Notes under the pieces: generated by a model
What the model was told of the DNA's origin: nothing
Databases searched by the model: none
Seen by the model: the letters and a program-made list of their open reading frames with translations, nothing else
Assembly: GCA_007135295.1 (NCBI GenBank)
Contig: SLJD01000099.1
Coordinates: 1-8,423, forward strand
Length of the DNA: 8,423 bases
Source of the DNA: Phycisphaerales bacterium
GTDB taxonomy: Bacteria > Planctomycetota > Phycisphaerae > Phycisphaerales > SM1A02
Direction: 5' to 3'
Translations under genes and position numbers: made by a program
In this document: piece after piece, positions 1 through 6,356 of the stretch
How positions within the stretch are numbered: the stretch's first letter is position 1
Layout of the letters: the number at the start of each line of letters is the position of its first letter

Positions 1-24
1 CATCGGGCGAGCCGCTCGCGTGAG

Positions 25-1479
25 ATGGATTTTTTGAGAGTTGCTTCTGCTTCGGTCGCCGCCGGGGGGGTGATGCTCGCGGCCGGCGCGGCTGTGGCCG
101 CGGACGGCGGCGGGGCGGAGTCACCCGGCGACGGGCCGGATCGGACGGTTAAGGTCGCGGGCGAGGATCTGCTCGACCCGCCGACCGGGCCGCTCGATGA
201 GCGGATCAATCCGGACCAGGTCGGTCAGACCGACCCGCCGACGCTGCCCGAGGAAGTCATGCTCCCCCTGCCGCCGACGTTCCGCATCGCTGAGGACCGC
301 CGCGCGGTGCCGATCAGTGACGAGCACTGGGACCGGGCCCGGCAGGCGATTGACGATGGCATCGCGTACCTGCGCGAAACGCAGGACGACAATGGCGGAT
401 GGATGACCGAAGCGAAGATCGGCCCGACCGACGATCCCGACCGCGTCGCGCCGGTTTCGGTCGCGATCACCGCGATGGCGATCAAGGCGATGGTGCAGGC
501 TGATGAATCGGTCATGGATGAACCGCATTTTCAGCAAGCGCTCGCGTACGTGTTCGATCACCGCCGTCCAGACGGCTCGTTTGTCGGCGGGGCGCTGGCG
601 AATTACGTCACCGCCAGCGTCGTCTCCGCCCTGGCGAGTCTGGACGACCACCGGTTCCGGGCGGACGTCGACGCCGGGGCGGAGTGGCTCGTCGACAACC
701 AGTGGGATCAGGACGAGGGCATCGGCCCGGAAGACGACTGGTTCGGAGGGGCAGGGTATGGCGGGCACGGCCGGCCGGATCTCTCCAACACGCAGATGAT
801 GCTCGACGCCCTGTACGACGCGGGCTACAGCCCTGACGAGCCGGCGTTCCAGCGGGCGGCGGCGTTCCTGACCCGGGCGCAGAACCTCAGCGAGACGAAT
901 CCATCAGAGTGGGCGGGCGATGACGGCGGATTTGTCTACACGCCGGCGGGCGGCGGCGAATCGATGGCCAGCGAATACGCCGGCGAGGGCCGCGACGGCC
1001 GGGACATTCCCGAAGGCGCCGAGCGGAGTCTCCGCAGCTATGGCTCGATGACCTACGCCGGATTCAAGAGCATGCTCTACGCCGGCCTCTCGCCGGATGA
1101 CCTGCGCGTGCGGGCGGCGTTTGACTGGATTCGAAAGCACTTCACGTTTGAAGAGAACCCGGGGATGGGCCTGCAGGGGCTGTATTACTACTACCACGCG
1201 ATGGGGCGGGCGCTGGTCGTCTCCCAGCAGGATGTGATCGAGGACGACGCCGGCCGGGAGCACAACTGGCGCGAAGCGATGATCGACGCGATTGTTGAGC
1301 GGCAGCGAGATGACGGCTCGTGGTCGAACGAGGCGGATCGCTGGCTTGAGGGCGAGTCCGTGATGGCGACGGTCTACGCGGTGCTGGCCCTCGAAGAAGC
1401 GCTAAAGGATCCGACGCACCAGGCAGCGGAACTCAATCGAGGGGGCGGCGAGGCCGACCCGGATGAATCCCGCGACTGA
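25..1479 (+). CDS. Secreted prenyltransferase/squalene-oxidase-repeat protein (alpha/alpha-toroid, terpene-cyclase-like)
   Basis: Predicted 484-residue exported protein of unknown function. Residues 1-26 form a signal peptide: a small/hydrophobic stretch, then an AVAA cleavage motif before Asp27. After a Pro/Asp-rich linker (about 27-100) come QW-like repeats of squalene-cyclase/prenyltransferase toroids: YLRETQDDNGGW near 115-126, YVFDHRRPDGSF, EWLVDNQW, and a C-terminal IVERQRDDGSWSNEADRW. The segment YGSMTYAGFKSMLYAG followed by DWIRKHFTFEENPGMGLQGLYYYYHAMG matches, from memory, a family abundant in planctomycetes. I find no DxDD motif, the catalytic acid of squalene-hopene cyclases, so cyclase activity is unlikely; it may be a binding or scaffold protein. 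The ATG follows TGA at 21-23 by one base; six codons before that stop (SGEPLA) may be the end of an upstream gene, which is too little to call. No clear Shine-Dalgarno site is seen. Fold confident, role unknown. Confidence 0.85.
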   Translation: MDFLRVASASVAAGGVMLAAGAAVAADGGGAESPGDGPDRTVKVAGEDLLDPPTGPLDERINPDQVGQTDPPTLPEEVMLPLPPTFRIAEDRRAVPISDEHWDRARQAIDDGIAYLRETQDDNGGWMTEAKIGPTDDPDRVAPVSVAITAMAIKAMVQADESVMDEPHFQQALAYVFDHRRPDGSFVGGALANYVTASVVSALASLDDHRFRADVDAGAEWLVDNQWDQDEGIGPEDDWFGGAGYGGHGRPDLSNTQMMLDALYDAGYSPDEPAFQRAAAFLTRAQNLSETNPSEWAGDDGGFVYTPAGGGESMASEYAGEGRDGRDIPEGAERSLRSYGSMTYAGFKSMLYAGLSPDDLRVRAAFDWIRKHFTFEENPGMGLQGLYYYYHAMGRALVVSQQDVIEDDAGREHNWREAMIDAIVERQRDDGSWSNEADRWLEGESVMATVYAVLALEEALKDPTHQAAELNRGGGEADPDESRD

Positions 1480-1586
1480 CGGGAGCCGCCGGGTCGCCCC
1501 TGCCGTCCGTGCGTGGTTCCGCGTGGGGGCGGGGGCGTTTTCGAGGACTTTGGCGACGGTGCTTGTAGGAGGCGTTTCTGGGGGGC

Positions 1587-1616
1587 GGGGCCGGCGCAGA
1601 AGGCGGCGTTGGCCCC
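1587..1616 (+). other. GC-rich hairpin in the gap after the secreted toroid gene
   Basis: Bases 1587-1597 pair with 1606-1616 in an 11-bp stem with two G-T wobbles and an 8-base loop. No T run follows, so it is not a classic intrinsic terminator. It may protect or define the 3' end of the upstream mRNA. In G+C-rich DNA such stems also arise by chance, and the 1480-1650 stretch is very G-rich. I see no convincing gene in 1480-1757. Confidence 0.3.
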
Positions 1617-1653
1617 CGCGGCGGTCGGGCCGGCCGCGGCAGGATCAGGCTGC

Positions 1654-1681
1654 TTGCCACGGTCGCGCAAGTCGCTACACT
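1654..1681 (+). promoter_or_regulatory. Candidate sigma70-type promoter for the tRNA-Thr/tuf cluster
   Basis: TTGCCA at 1654-1659 matches 5 of 6 bases of the -35 consensus. It lies 16 bases before TACACT at 1676-1681, which matches 4 of 6 at -10, including the key first, second and last positions. Transcription would start near 1688, about 70 bases before the tRNA-Thr. This is the best promoter I see in the 278-base gap, and a highly expressed tuf cluster needs a strong one here. The hairpin at 1691-1714 would lie at about +4, which is odd for a promoter region. Confidence 0.4.
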
Positions 1682-1690
1682 ATGGTTCTT

Positions 1691-1714
1691 GCCGTCCCTC
1701 CGGGGGCGGCTTTT
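1691..1714 (+). terminator. Terminator-shaped hairpin plus T run
   Basis: Bases 1691-1698 pair with 1703-1710 (8 bp, one G-T wobble) around a four-base loop, followed directly by TTTT at 1711-1714. This is the shape of a short intrinsic terminator. It lies 212 bases after the stop of the secreted toroid gene and 44 bases before the tRNA-Thr, so it could stop read-through into the tRNA/tuf cluster. The T run is only four bases and then breaks, so efficiency may be low. Alternatively it is a 5' leader stem-loop of the downstream transcript. Confidence 0.45.
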
Positions 1715-1749
1715 CATCGTGTCATCGTGTCGATCGACCTTGTGTCGAT
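1715..1749 (+). repeat. Short direct repeats in the tRNA-Thr leader
   Basis: CATCGTGT occurs twice in tandem (1715-1722 and 1723-1730), and GTGTCGAT occurs at 1727-1734 and again at 1742-1749. The core GTGTC thus appears three times, starting at 1719, 1727 and 1742, in the 43 bases before the tRNA-Thr. The repeats are plainly visible; their meaning is unknown. They could be protein-binding sites or simple slippage products. Confidence 0.4.
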
Positions 1750-1757
1750 TGTCTTGT

Positions 1758-1829
1758 GCCACCGTAGCTCAGTGGTAGAGCACACCCTTGGTAAGGGTGA
1801 GGTCACGGGTTCAAGTCCCGTCGGTGGCT
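1758..1829 (+). tRNA. trnT: tRNA-Thr, anticodon GGT
   Basis: A complete 72-base cloverleaf. The acceptor stem 1758-1764 pairs with 1822-1828, all seven pairs Watson-Crick. The D stem is 1767-1770/1778-1781, the anticodon stem 1783-1787/1795-1799, and the loop TTGGTAA has anticodon GGT at 1790-1792, reading ACC and ACT. The variable loop is 1800-1804 and the T arm is 1805-1821 with loop TTCAAGT. The discriminator base is T1829. CCA is not encoded and must be added by the CCA-adding enzyme. It lies 151 bases before tuf; tRNA-Thr next to tuf is an old and common bacterial arrangement (for example thrT-tufB in E. coli). It is probably cotranscribed and cut from the mRNA by RNase P/Z. Confidence 0.97.
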
Positions 1830-1980
1830 TCGCGGATCGCCGGTCGGGCGTGGGCCCGGCGGTGTGGCCGCACACGACGAACTCGTCGGCGAAGGAAGGT
1901 CCTTTGTCGACCGATTTTTCCTGAACGTGGGTTGCCGGGTCCCCTCACCGCCCGGCCAGTAACTGTTGGAGAAAGCCCAA

Positions 1981-3180
1981 ATGGCCAAGGGTACATTCGA
2001 GCGAACCAAGCCACACGTCAATGTCGGCACCATCGGTCACATCGACCACGGCAAGACCACGCTGACCGCCGCGATCACCATGCGTCAGGCCCACCTCGGC
2101 CTGGCGAGCCCGCGGGCGTTCGACCAGATCGACAACGCGCCGGAAGAGAAGGCGCGCGGCATCACGATCGCGACCTCGCACCAGGAGTACGAGTCGCCGA
2201 ACCGCCACTACGCTCACGTCGACTGTCCGGGTCACGCGGACTACGTGAAGAACATGATTACCGGCGCGGCCCAGATGGACGGGGCGATTCTCGTCGTCGC
2301 CGCCACCGACGGCCCCATGCCGCAGACCCGCGAGCACATCCTGCTTGCCCGTCAGGTCGGCGTGCCGCAGATCGTCGTGTTCCTCAACAAGTGCGACCAG
2401 GTCGACGATGAGGAACTGCTCGAGCTCGTGGAACTCGAAGTCCGTGAACTGCTCAGTGCGTACGACTTCCCCGGCGACGACATTCCGATTATTCGTGGCT
2501 CGGCGCTCAAGGCGATGGAGGCCAGCGGCGCTGACGACGAGGCGTGCAAGCCGATCGACGACCTCATGCAGGCCCTCGACGACACCATCCCGACGCCTGA
2601 GCGGCAGACCGACAAGCCGTTCCTCATGCCCGTCGAGGACGTCTTCTCGATCAAAGGCCGCGGCACCGTCGTCACCGGCCGTATTGAGCGCGGCATGGTC
2701 AAGGTCGGCGAAGAGGTCGAGATCGTCGGCCTGAACGAAAAGCCGCGCAAGACCACCGTCACCGGCGTCGAGATGTTCAACAAGATCCTCGAGTCCGGCG
2801 AGGCGGGCGACAACGTCGGCTGCCTGCTGCGTGGCATCGAAAAGGACGAGATCGAACGCGGCCAGGTGCTCTGCAAGCCCGGCTCGATCACGCCGCACAC
2901 GAAGTTTGAGGCCGAGGTCTACGTGCTGACCAAGGAAGAGGGCGGCCGCCACACGCCGTTCTTCTCCGGCTACAAGCCGCAGTTCTACTTCCGCACGACG
3001 GACGTAACCGGCCGGCTCGACCTGCTCGGCGGCGCCGAGATGTGCATGCCGGGCGACAACGTGCAGATGGCGATCGACCTCGAAGGCAAGCCCATCGCCA
3101 TGGAAGAGGGCCTTCGCTTCGCGGTTCGTGAAGGCGGCCGCACGGTCGGCTCCGGCGTCGTGACGAAGATCGTCGAGTAA
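1981..3180 (+). CDS. tuf: Elongation factor Tu
   Basis: EF-Tu, the cytoplasmic GTPase that delivers aminoacyl-tRNA to the ribosomal A site. It has 399 residues against 394 in E. coli, and all three domains are intact. G-domain motifs: GHIDHGKT (19-26), RGITI with Thr62 (59-63), DCPGH with catalytic His85 (81-85), NKCD (136-139), SALKA (174-178). Domain II starts near DKPFLMPVEDVFSI (211-224). Domain III ends with RFAVREGGRTVGSGVV. Positions linked to elfamycin resistance look wild type (Gln125 in RQVGVP; Ala in RFAVREGG). The start follows a good Shine-Dalgarno, GGAG at 1968-1971; an in-frame ATG five codons upstream lies before that site and is rejected. It sits between tRNA-Thr and rpmG in the same direction. 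Whether a second tuf exists elsewhere cannot be seen. Confidence 0.99.
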   Translation: MAKGTFERTKPHVNVGTIGHIDHGKTTLTAAITMRQAHLGLASPRAFDQIDNAPEEKARGITIATSHQEYESPNRHYAHVDCPGHADYVKNMITGAAQMDGAILVVAATDGPMPQTREHILLARQVGVPQIVVFLNKCDQVDDEELLELVELEVRELLSAYDFPGDDIPIIRGSALKAMEASGADDEACKPIDDLMQALDDTIPTPERQTDKPFLMPVEDVFSIKGRGTVVTGRIERGMVKVGEEVEIVGLNEKPRKTTVTGVEMFNKILESGEAGDNVGCLLRGIEKDEIERGQVLCKPGSITPHTKFEAEVYVLTKEEGGRHTPFFSGYKPQFYFRTTDVTGRLDLLGGAEMCMPGDNVQMAIDLEGKPIAMEEGLRFAVREGGRTVGSGVVTKIVE

Positions 3181-3195
3181 AAGGCAATCCATCCC

Positions 3196-3228
3196 ATTGG
3201 GCCCCCGGCCGCCGGCCGGGGGCCTGAT
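3196..3228 (+). other. Very stable GC hairpin between tuf and rpmG
   Basis: GGCCCCCGGCC at 3200-3210 is perfectly complementary to 3214-3224, giving an 11-bp, all-G/C stem with a three-base loop. Two wobble and two A-T pairs extend it to 3196-3228. No T run follows. It ends two or three bases before the GAGG Shine-Dalgarno of rpmG (3231-3234). It could be a partial terminator that lowers expression downstream of tuf, a block to 3' exonucleases that stabilises tuf mRNA, or an RNase III site. It does not sequester the rpmG ribosome site itself. Confidence 0.6.
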
Positions 3229-3240
3229 TCGAGGTTTATC

Positions 3241-3420
3241 ATGGCGAAGAAAGCACTCGACCGCGAATTCGTCTGGCTGCAGTGCACCGAGACGAACGAT
3301 CTGAATTACCGCACGAGTATTCGTGTCAAGGGCGGCATCGATGAGAAGCTCAAAGAGGGCATGAAAAAGTACTGCCCCCGCCTGCGCCGGCACACATTGC
3401 ATAAGATCAAGCGCAAGTAA
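3241..3420 (+). CDS. rpmG: 50S ribosomal protein L33 (bL33), degenerate zinc ribbon
   Basis: A 59-residue basic protein of the large ribosomal subunit. The L33 signature is visible: MAKKA at the start, VWLQCTETNDLNYRTS (11-26), KKYCPRLRRHTLHK (42-55). Zinc-binding L33 carries two CxxC pairs. Here only the first Cys of each remains (Cys15 and Cys45); the partners are Thr18 and Leu48, so tetrahedral Cys4 zinc binding is not possible. The linker between the halves (27-41) is a little longer than in the 49-55 residue forms. GAGG at 3231-3234 is a good ribosome site six bases before the ATG. The order tuf-rpmG-tRNA-Trp-secE-nusG is common in bacteria and supports the call. A zinc-free paralogue may exist beside a zinc form elsewhere in the genome. 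Confidence 0.93.
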   Translation: MAKKALDREFVWLQCTETNDLNYRTSIRVKGGIDEKLKEGMKKYCPRLRRHTLHKIKRK

Positions 3421-3484
3421 GCGGCGCGCGATCCGTCGACCCGGTGCGGCGCGTCGTCGAGTGCTTGCTGGAAAAATCTTCCCT

Positions 3485-3557
<73 letters not shown>

Positions 3558-3635
3558 TTCTTCCCCGCCCGTGCGGACCTGGCCCCCTCGGGTCGGCGCG
3601 GGCCAGAGCCACCCGATCATGGAGTTCGTCCTGTC

Positions 3636-4049
3636 ATGGGCATCGCCATCTACAAACGCGGTCAGGGGTACTGGACGCGGACCGTCTCCGGCGTCGCCGC
3701 CGCCATCGTCATCCTCATGGGAGCGATGTGGCTGTGGGACCACCTCGGCAACGTGCGGCTGTTCGGCTTCGAGCCGATGTACGTGCAGGGGGCCGTGGCG
3801 ATTCTCATCGTGGGCTTCTTCGGCGCGATGGCGTACTACCTGATCGCCACAAAACCGAAGGTCGTCGACTTCATGATCGCCACCGAGGGGGAAATGAAGA
3901 AGGTGAACTGGTCGTCGCGAAGCGAATTGTTTGCGATGACCCGCGCGGTGCTCAGTCTCGTGGTCTTCGTCGCCGTCGTCATCTGGCTGCTGGACCTCGG
4001 GTTCGCGTACATCTTCCAGGCGGCCAACGTGCTCGAAGCCGGGGGCTGA
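3636..4049 (+). CDS. secE: Preprotein translocase subunit SecE (three-TM form)
   Basis: The small essential subunit that clamps the SecY channel in the inner membrane. It has 137 residues with three predicted membrane segments at about 17-38, 49-71 and 103-127, like the E. coli protein (127 residues) and unlike the single-segment forms of Gram-positives. The SecE core is clear: a cytoplasmic amphipathic stretch TKPKVVDFMIATEGEMKKVNW (72-92), then SSRSELFAMTRAVLSLVVFVAVVIWLLD. The Glu-x-x-Lys-Val-x-Trp pattern is the family hallmark. The frame stays open 35 codons upstream, but that stretch overlaps tRNA-Trp, and GGAG at 3621-3624 lies before ATG 3636 (11-base gap, slightly long), so 3636 is chosen. 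nusG follows after 67 bases. Confidence 0.95.
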   Translation: MGIAIYKRGQGYWTRTVSGVAAAIVILMGAMWLWDHLGNVRLFGFEPMYVQGAVAILIVGFFGAMAYYLIATKPKVVDFMIATEGEMKKVNWSSRSELFAMTRAVLSLVVFVAVVIWLLDLGFAYIFQAANVLEAGG

Positions 4050-4116
4050 TCGTTCCGGCGTGATACCCAGGGGCTTGTTCGGCCCCGTTCCAATCGTCCC
4101 GAAGGGGCGTTCGACC

Positions 4117-4890
4117 ATGACTCATCAGAAGGCCTCGACCGTGACCGCACACGACGAGCACAACCAGTCCACCGAGCAGGCCCGCGATCAGGACCCCGGA
4201 CAGGATCAGGACCCCGGGCAGGACCAGACACAGGGCAAGCCCGCGAACGCCGCCGGGCAGACCGACGGTCCCGTCGATGAAGCCGGCAAGGACGACGAAC
4301 CGTTCGACCCGGCCGTCGACATGCCCATGTACCGCGAGGGCATGAACTGGTTCGTCCTCCGCGTCGCGTCCAACAAGGAAAACTACGTCCGCGAGACGCT
4401 CCAGCGCAAGGTCCAGATCGAGGGCATGGAGCACCTCGTCGGCCGCATCATGGTCCCGACCGAAAAGACCAAGACGCTCAAGGGCGGCAAGCAGCAGGTG
4501 ACCGAGACCAAGCTCTACCCGGGCTATGTCTTCGTGGAAATGCAGCTCGAAGAGGACGGCCGCATCCCGCAGGACGTCTTCTTCCTCATCAAGGAGACGA
4601 CCGGCGTCGGCGACTTCGTCGGCACCGCCGGGCGGCCGACGCCGATGTCCCCGGACGAGGTCGAGAAGATGCTCTTCGACTCGCGCCGGCCGGACGAGGA
4701 ACCGACCGTCAAGCTCGAATTCAACCAGGGCGACAACGTCATCATCAAGGACGGCCCGTTCGAGAACCTCGAAGGCACGGTCGACGAGGTCATGCCGGAA
4801 AAGGCCCGCGTCCGTGTGCTCGTGACGGTCTTCGGCCGACAGGCCCCGGTCGAACTCGACTACTGGCAGATCGCCAAACCCGAAGAATAA
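4117..4890 (+). CDS. nusG: Transcription termination/antitermination factor NusG with a disordered N-terminal extension
   Basis: NusG binds RNA polymerase at the clamp, keeps it from pausing, and links it to Rho or the ribosome. It has 257 residues against about 175-180 for most NusG proteins. The NGN domain starts at MNWFVLRVASNKENYVRETL (76-95) and includes the conserved KLYPGYVFVEM (132-142). A KOW domain fills about 202-253 (FNQGDNVIIKDGPFENLEGTV, then VTVFGRQAPVELDYWQIAK). Residues 1-75 are an extra Asp/Gln/Gly/Pro-rich segment, surely disordered, with the hexamer DQDPGQ repeated (24-29, 30-35). ATG 4117 follows AAGGGG at 4102-4107; an in-frame GTG at 4060 lacks such a site. Internal ATGs at 4321, 4327 and 4342 would give a normal-length protein, but G/C-ending codons across the extension suggest it is translated. 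No rplK follows; the next gene converges. Confidence 0.95.
   Translation: MTHQKASTVTAHDEHNQSTEQARDQDPGQDQDPGQDQTQGKPANAAGQTDGPVDEAGKDDEPFDPAVDMPMYREGMNWFVLRVASNKENYVRETLQRKVQIEGMEHLVGRIMVPTEKTKTLKGGKQQVTETKLYPGYVFVEMQLEEDGRIPQDVFFLIKETTGVGDFVGTAGRPTPMSPDEVEKMLFDSRRPDEEPTVKLEFNQGDNVIIKDGPFENLEGTVDEVMPEKARVRVLVTVFGRQAPVELDYWQIAKPEE
4186..4227 (+). repeat. In-frame 18-base tandem repeat in nusG
   Basis: Two 18-base units (4186-4203, 4204-4221) differ at one base (GGA versus GGG, a silent change) and are followed by a partial third unit at 4222-4227. They encode DQDPGQ-DQDPGQ-DQ in the N-terminal extension of NusG. The unit length keeps the frame, so copy number could vary between strains without breaking the gene. 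Confidence 0.9.
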
Positions 4891-4939
4891 ACCCGCGACG
4901 CTCGATGAACCGCGCCGGGCGGACCGGTTCCAGCGCCGG

Positions 4940-6217
4940 TCACTCGCGCACCTGTCCGTCGCCGTCGATGATGTACTTGTACGTCGTCAGCGCTTCGATC
5001 CCGCACGGCCCGCGGGCGTGGAGTTTGTCGGTGCTGATGCCGATCTCCGCGCCGAGGCCGAACTCCCCGCCGTCGGTAAAGCGCGTCGAGGCGTTGACGT
5101 AGACCGTCGCGGAATCAACCTGCTGGAGAAATCGGTCGGCGGCGTCGCGGTCAGCGGTAACAATCGCGTCGCTGTGACGCGAGCCGTACCGGTTGATGTG
5201 TTCGATCGCCTCGTCGCAGTCGGCGACCACGCGGATGGCGAGGATGAGATCGAGGTACTCCGCCGACCAGTCGTCTTCCTCGGCCGGCAAAGCGTCAGGG
5301 ATGATCGCGCCCGTCCGCTCGTCACCGCGCAGCTCGACGCCGTGCTCACGCAATGATTCGGCGACGGCGGGCAGGAACCGGTCGGCCACCTGCTCGTGGA
5401 CGAGCAGGGTCTCCATGGCGTTGCAGACGCCCGGTCGCTGGCACTTGGCGTTGACGGCGATGCGACGGGCCATGTCGAGATCGGCGTCGCGGTCGACGTA
5501 GACGTGGCAGACGCCCTGGTAATGTTTGAGGACGGGAATGGTCGAATGCTTCGCGACCGCGCGGATCAGCCCCTCCCCGCCACGTGGAATGACGAGGTCG
5601 ATGTCCTGATCCATCGTGAGCAGTTGCTCGACGGCGGCGCGGTCCGTGGTCGGGACCAACTGGATGGCATCGCGCAGCGTTTCGCCACCGCCATTTTCAT
5701 CGTCGTCGGCGAGGCGGCTGAGCATGGCGTCACGGATCGCCCGGTTCGTGCGCATCGCTTCCGACCCGCCGCGGAGTATCACTGCATTGCCTGACTTGAA
5801 GCACAGGGCGGCTGCGTCAGCGGTGACGTTCGGCCGGGACTCGTAGATGATGAGAATCACGCCGAGAGGCACGCGGACGCGGCGGATCGGCATGCCGGCC
5901 GGGTGTTCGTACGTGCTGATCGTCTCTCCGAGCCGGTCCGGCAGTGCCGCGACGGTCTCGACGCCCGCCGCCATGGATTCGATGCGTGATGCATCAAGTC
6001 GGAGCCGGTCGAGCAACGCCGCAGAAACGCCCGCCTGCTGCGCATCACGGCAGTCCTGTTCGTTGGCCGCGAGGATTGTCTCGACGGCGTCGGAAACGCC
6101 GGCCGCCATGTCACGCAGTCGCTCGCTTCGGCGCTGCGGGTCAAGGCGGCTGACCCGCCGGGCGGCCGCGCGAGCGCGGGATGCGATCTGCGGGATGTCG
6201 ATGGCTGTGTCGGTCAT
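4940..6217 (-). CDS. proA: Glutamate-5-semialdehyde dehydrogenase (gamma-glutamyl phosphate reductase)
   Basis: The second step of proline synthesis: NADPH-dependent reduction of glutamyl-5-phosphate to glutamate-5-semialdehyde in the cytoplasm. From ATG 6217 it has 425 residues, close to E. coli ProA (417). It belongs to the aldehyde dehydrogenase superfamily: RVPLGVILIIYESRPNVT (about 115-132), KSGNAVILRGGSEA (141-154), IPRGGEGLI, catalytic Cys265 in QRPGVCNAMETLLVH, and the C-terminal family signature EFGLGAEIGISTDKLHARGP. Nothing appears to be missing. ATG 6241, eight codons upstream, is an alternative start; neither has a Shine-Dalgarno. The frame also stays open back to 6445, overlapping proB, but that stretch is low-complexity and unlike ProA. 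The gene is divergent from proB, with 139 bases between the starts, and convergent with nusG, with 49 bases between the stops. Its 3' end falls in a gap with no good terminator. Confidence 0.97.
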   Translation of the reverse strand: MTDTAIDIPQIASRARAAARRVSRLDPQRRSERLRDMAAGVSDAVETILAANEQDCRDAQQAGVSAALLDRLRLDASRIESMAAGVETVAALPDRLGETISTYEHPAGMPIRRVRVPLGVILIIYESRPNVTADAAALCFKSGNAVILRGGSEAMRTNRAIRDAMLSRLADDDENGGGETLRDAIQLVPTTDRAAVEQLLTMDQDIDLVIPRGGEGLIRAVAKHSTIPVLKHYQGVCHVYVDRDADLDMARRIAVNAKCQRPGVCNAMETLLVHEQVADRFLPAVAESLREHGVELRGDERTGAIIPDALPAEEDDWSAEYLDLILAIRVVADCDEAIEHINRYGSRHSDAIVTADRDAADRFLQQVDSATVYVNASTRFTDGGEFGLGAEIGISTDKLHARGPCGIEALTTYKYIIDGDGQVRE

Positions 6218-6356
6218 GGGGGGTTCAGGCGGAAGTGTCATGCGGGGACTCGCTGATTCACGTGGCTGATACGATAGGCAGCCTGTTGTCGAGGCCGTGG
6301 TCGTTGTCGCGGCTTCTGTTGTCTGAACGGCATGTCTTTCCCTTGTTGCATTCGCC
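6218..6356. promoter_or_regulatory. Shared divergent control region of proA and proB
   Basis: These 139 bases must hold the promoters of both genes, which start in opposite directions at 6217 and 6357. The hexamer GTTGTC occurs three times on the plus strand (6285-6290, 6303-6308, 6318-6323), spaced 18 and 15 bases apart, and could mark a regulator site. I do not see a convincing -35/-10 pair on either strand, nor a Shine-Dalgarno before either start. Confidence 0.45.

Noticed and set aside
1520..1592. G-quadruplex in the G-rich gap
   Set aside because: The runs of three or more Gs are not spaced as four tracts with short loops, so the motif is incomplete.
1463..1924. Open frames in the gap and across tRNA-Thr (1463-1924, 1513-1767 and the opposite strand)
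   Set aside because: Arg/Gly/Pro-rich products with no family resemblance; one crosses a tRNA. Typical noise of G/C-rich non-coding DNA.
1981..3180. Elfamycin-resistant EF-Tu
   Set aside because: A Ser near the C-terminus (GRTVGSGVV) first looked like a resistance position, but counting shows that the resistance Ala is the one in RFAVREGG, which is unchanged; Gln125 is also unchanged.
1945..3402. Long open frame (485 codons) antisense to tuf and rpmG
   Set aside because: Open only because the biased, G/C-ending codons of tuf leave few stops in the mirror frame. Its product resembles no known family and both sense genes are certain.
4060..4116. GTG start for nusG 19 codons upstream
   Set aside because: No ribosome site precedes it, while AAGGGG fits ATG 4117.
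4922..4941. Possible bidirectional terminator between nusG and proA
   Set aside because: Only a 6-bp stem with an 8-base loop and no T run on either side.
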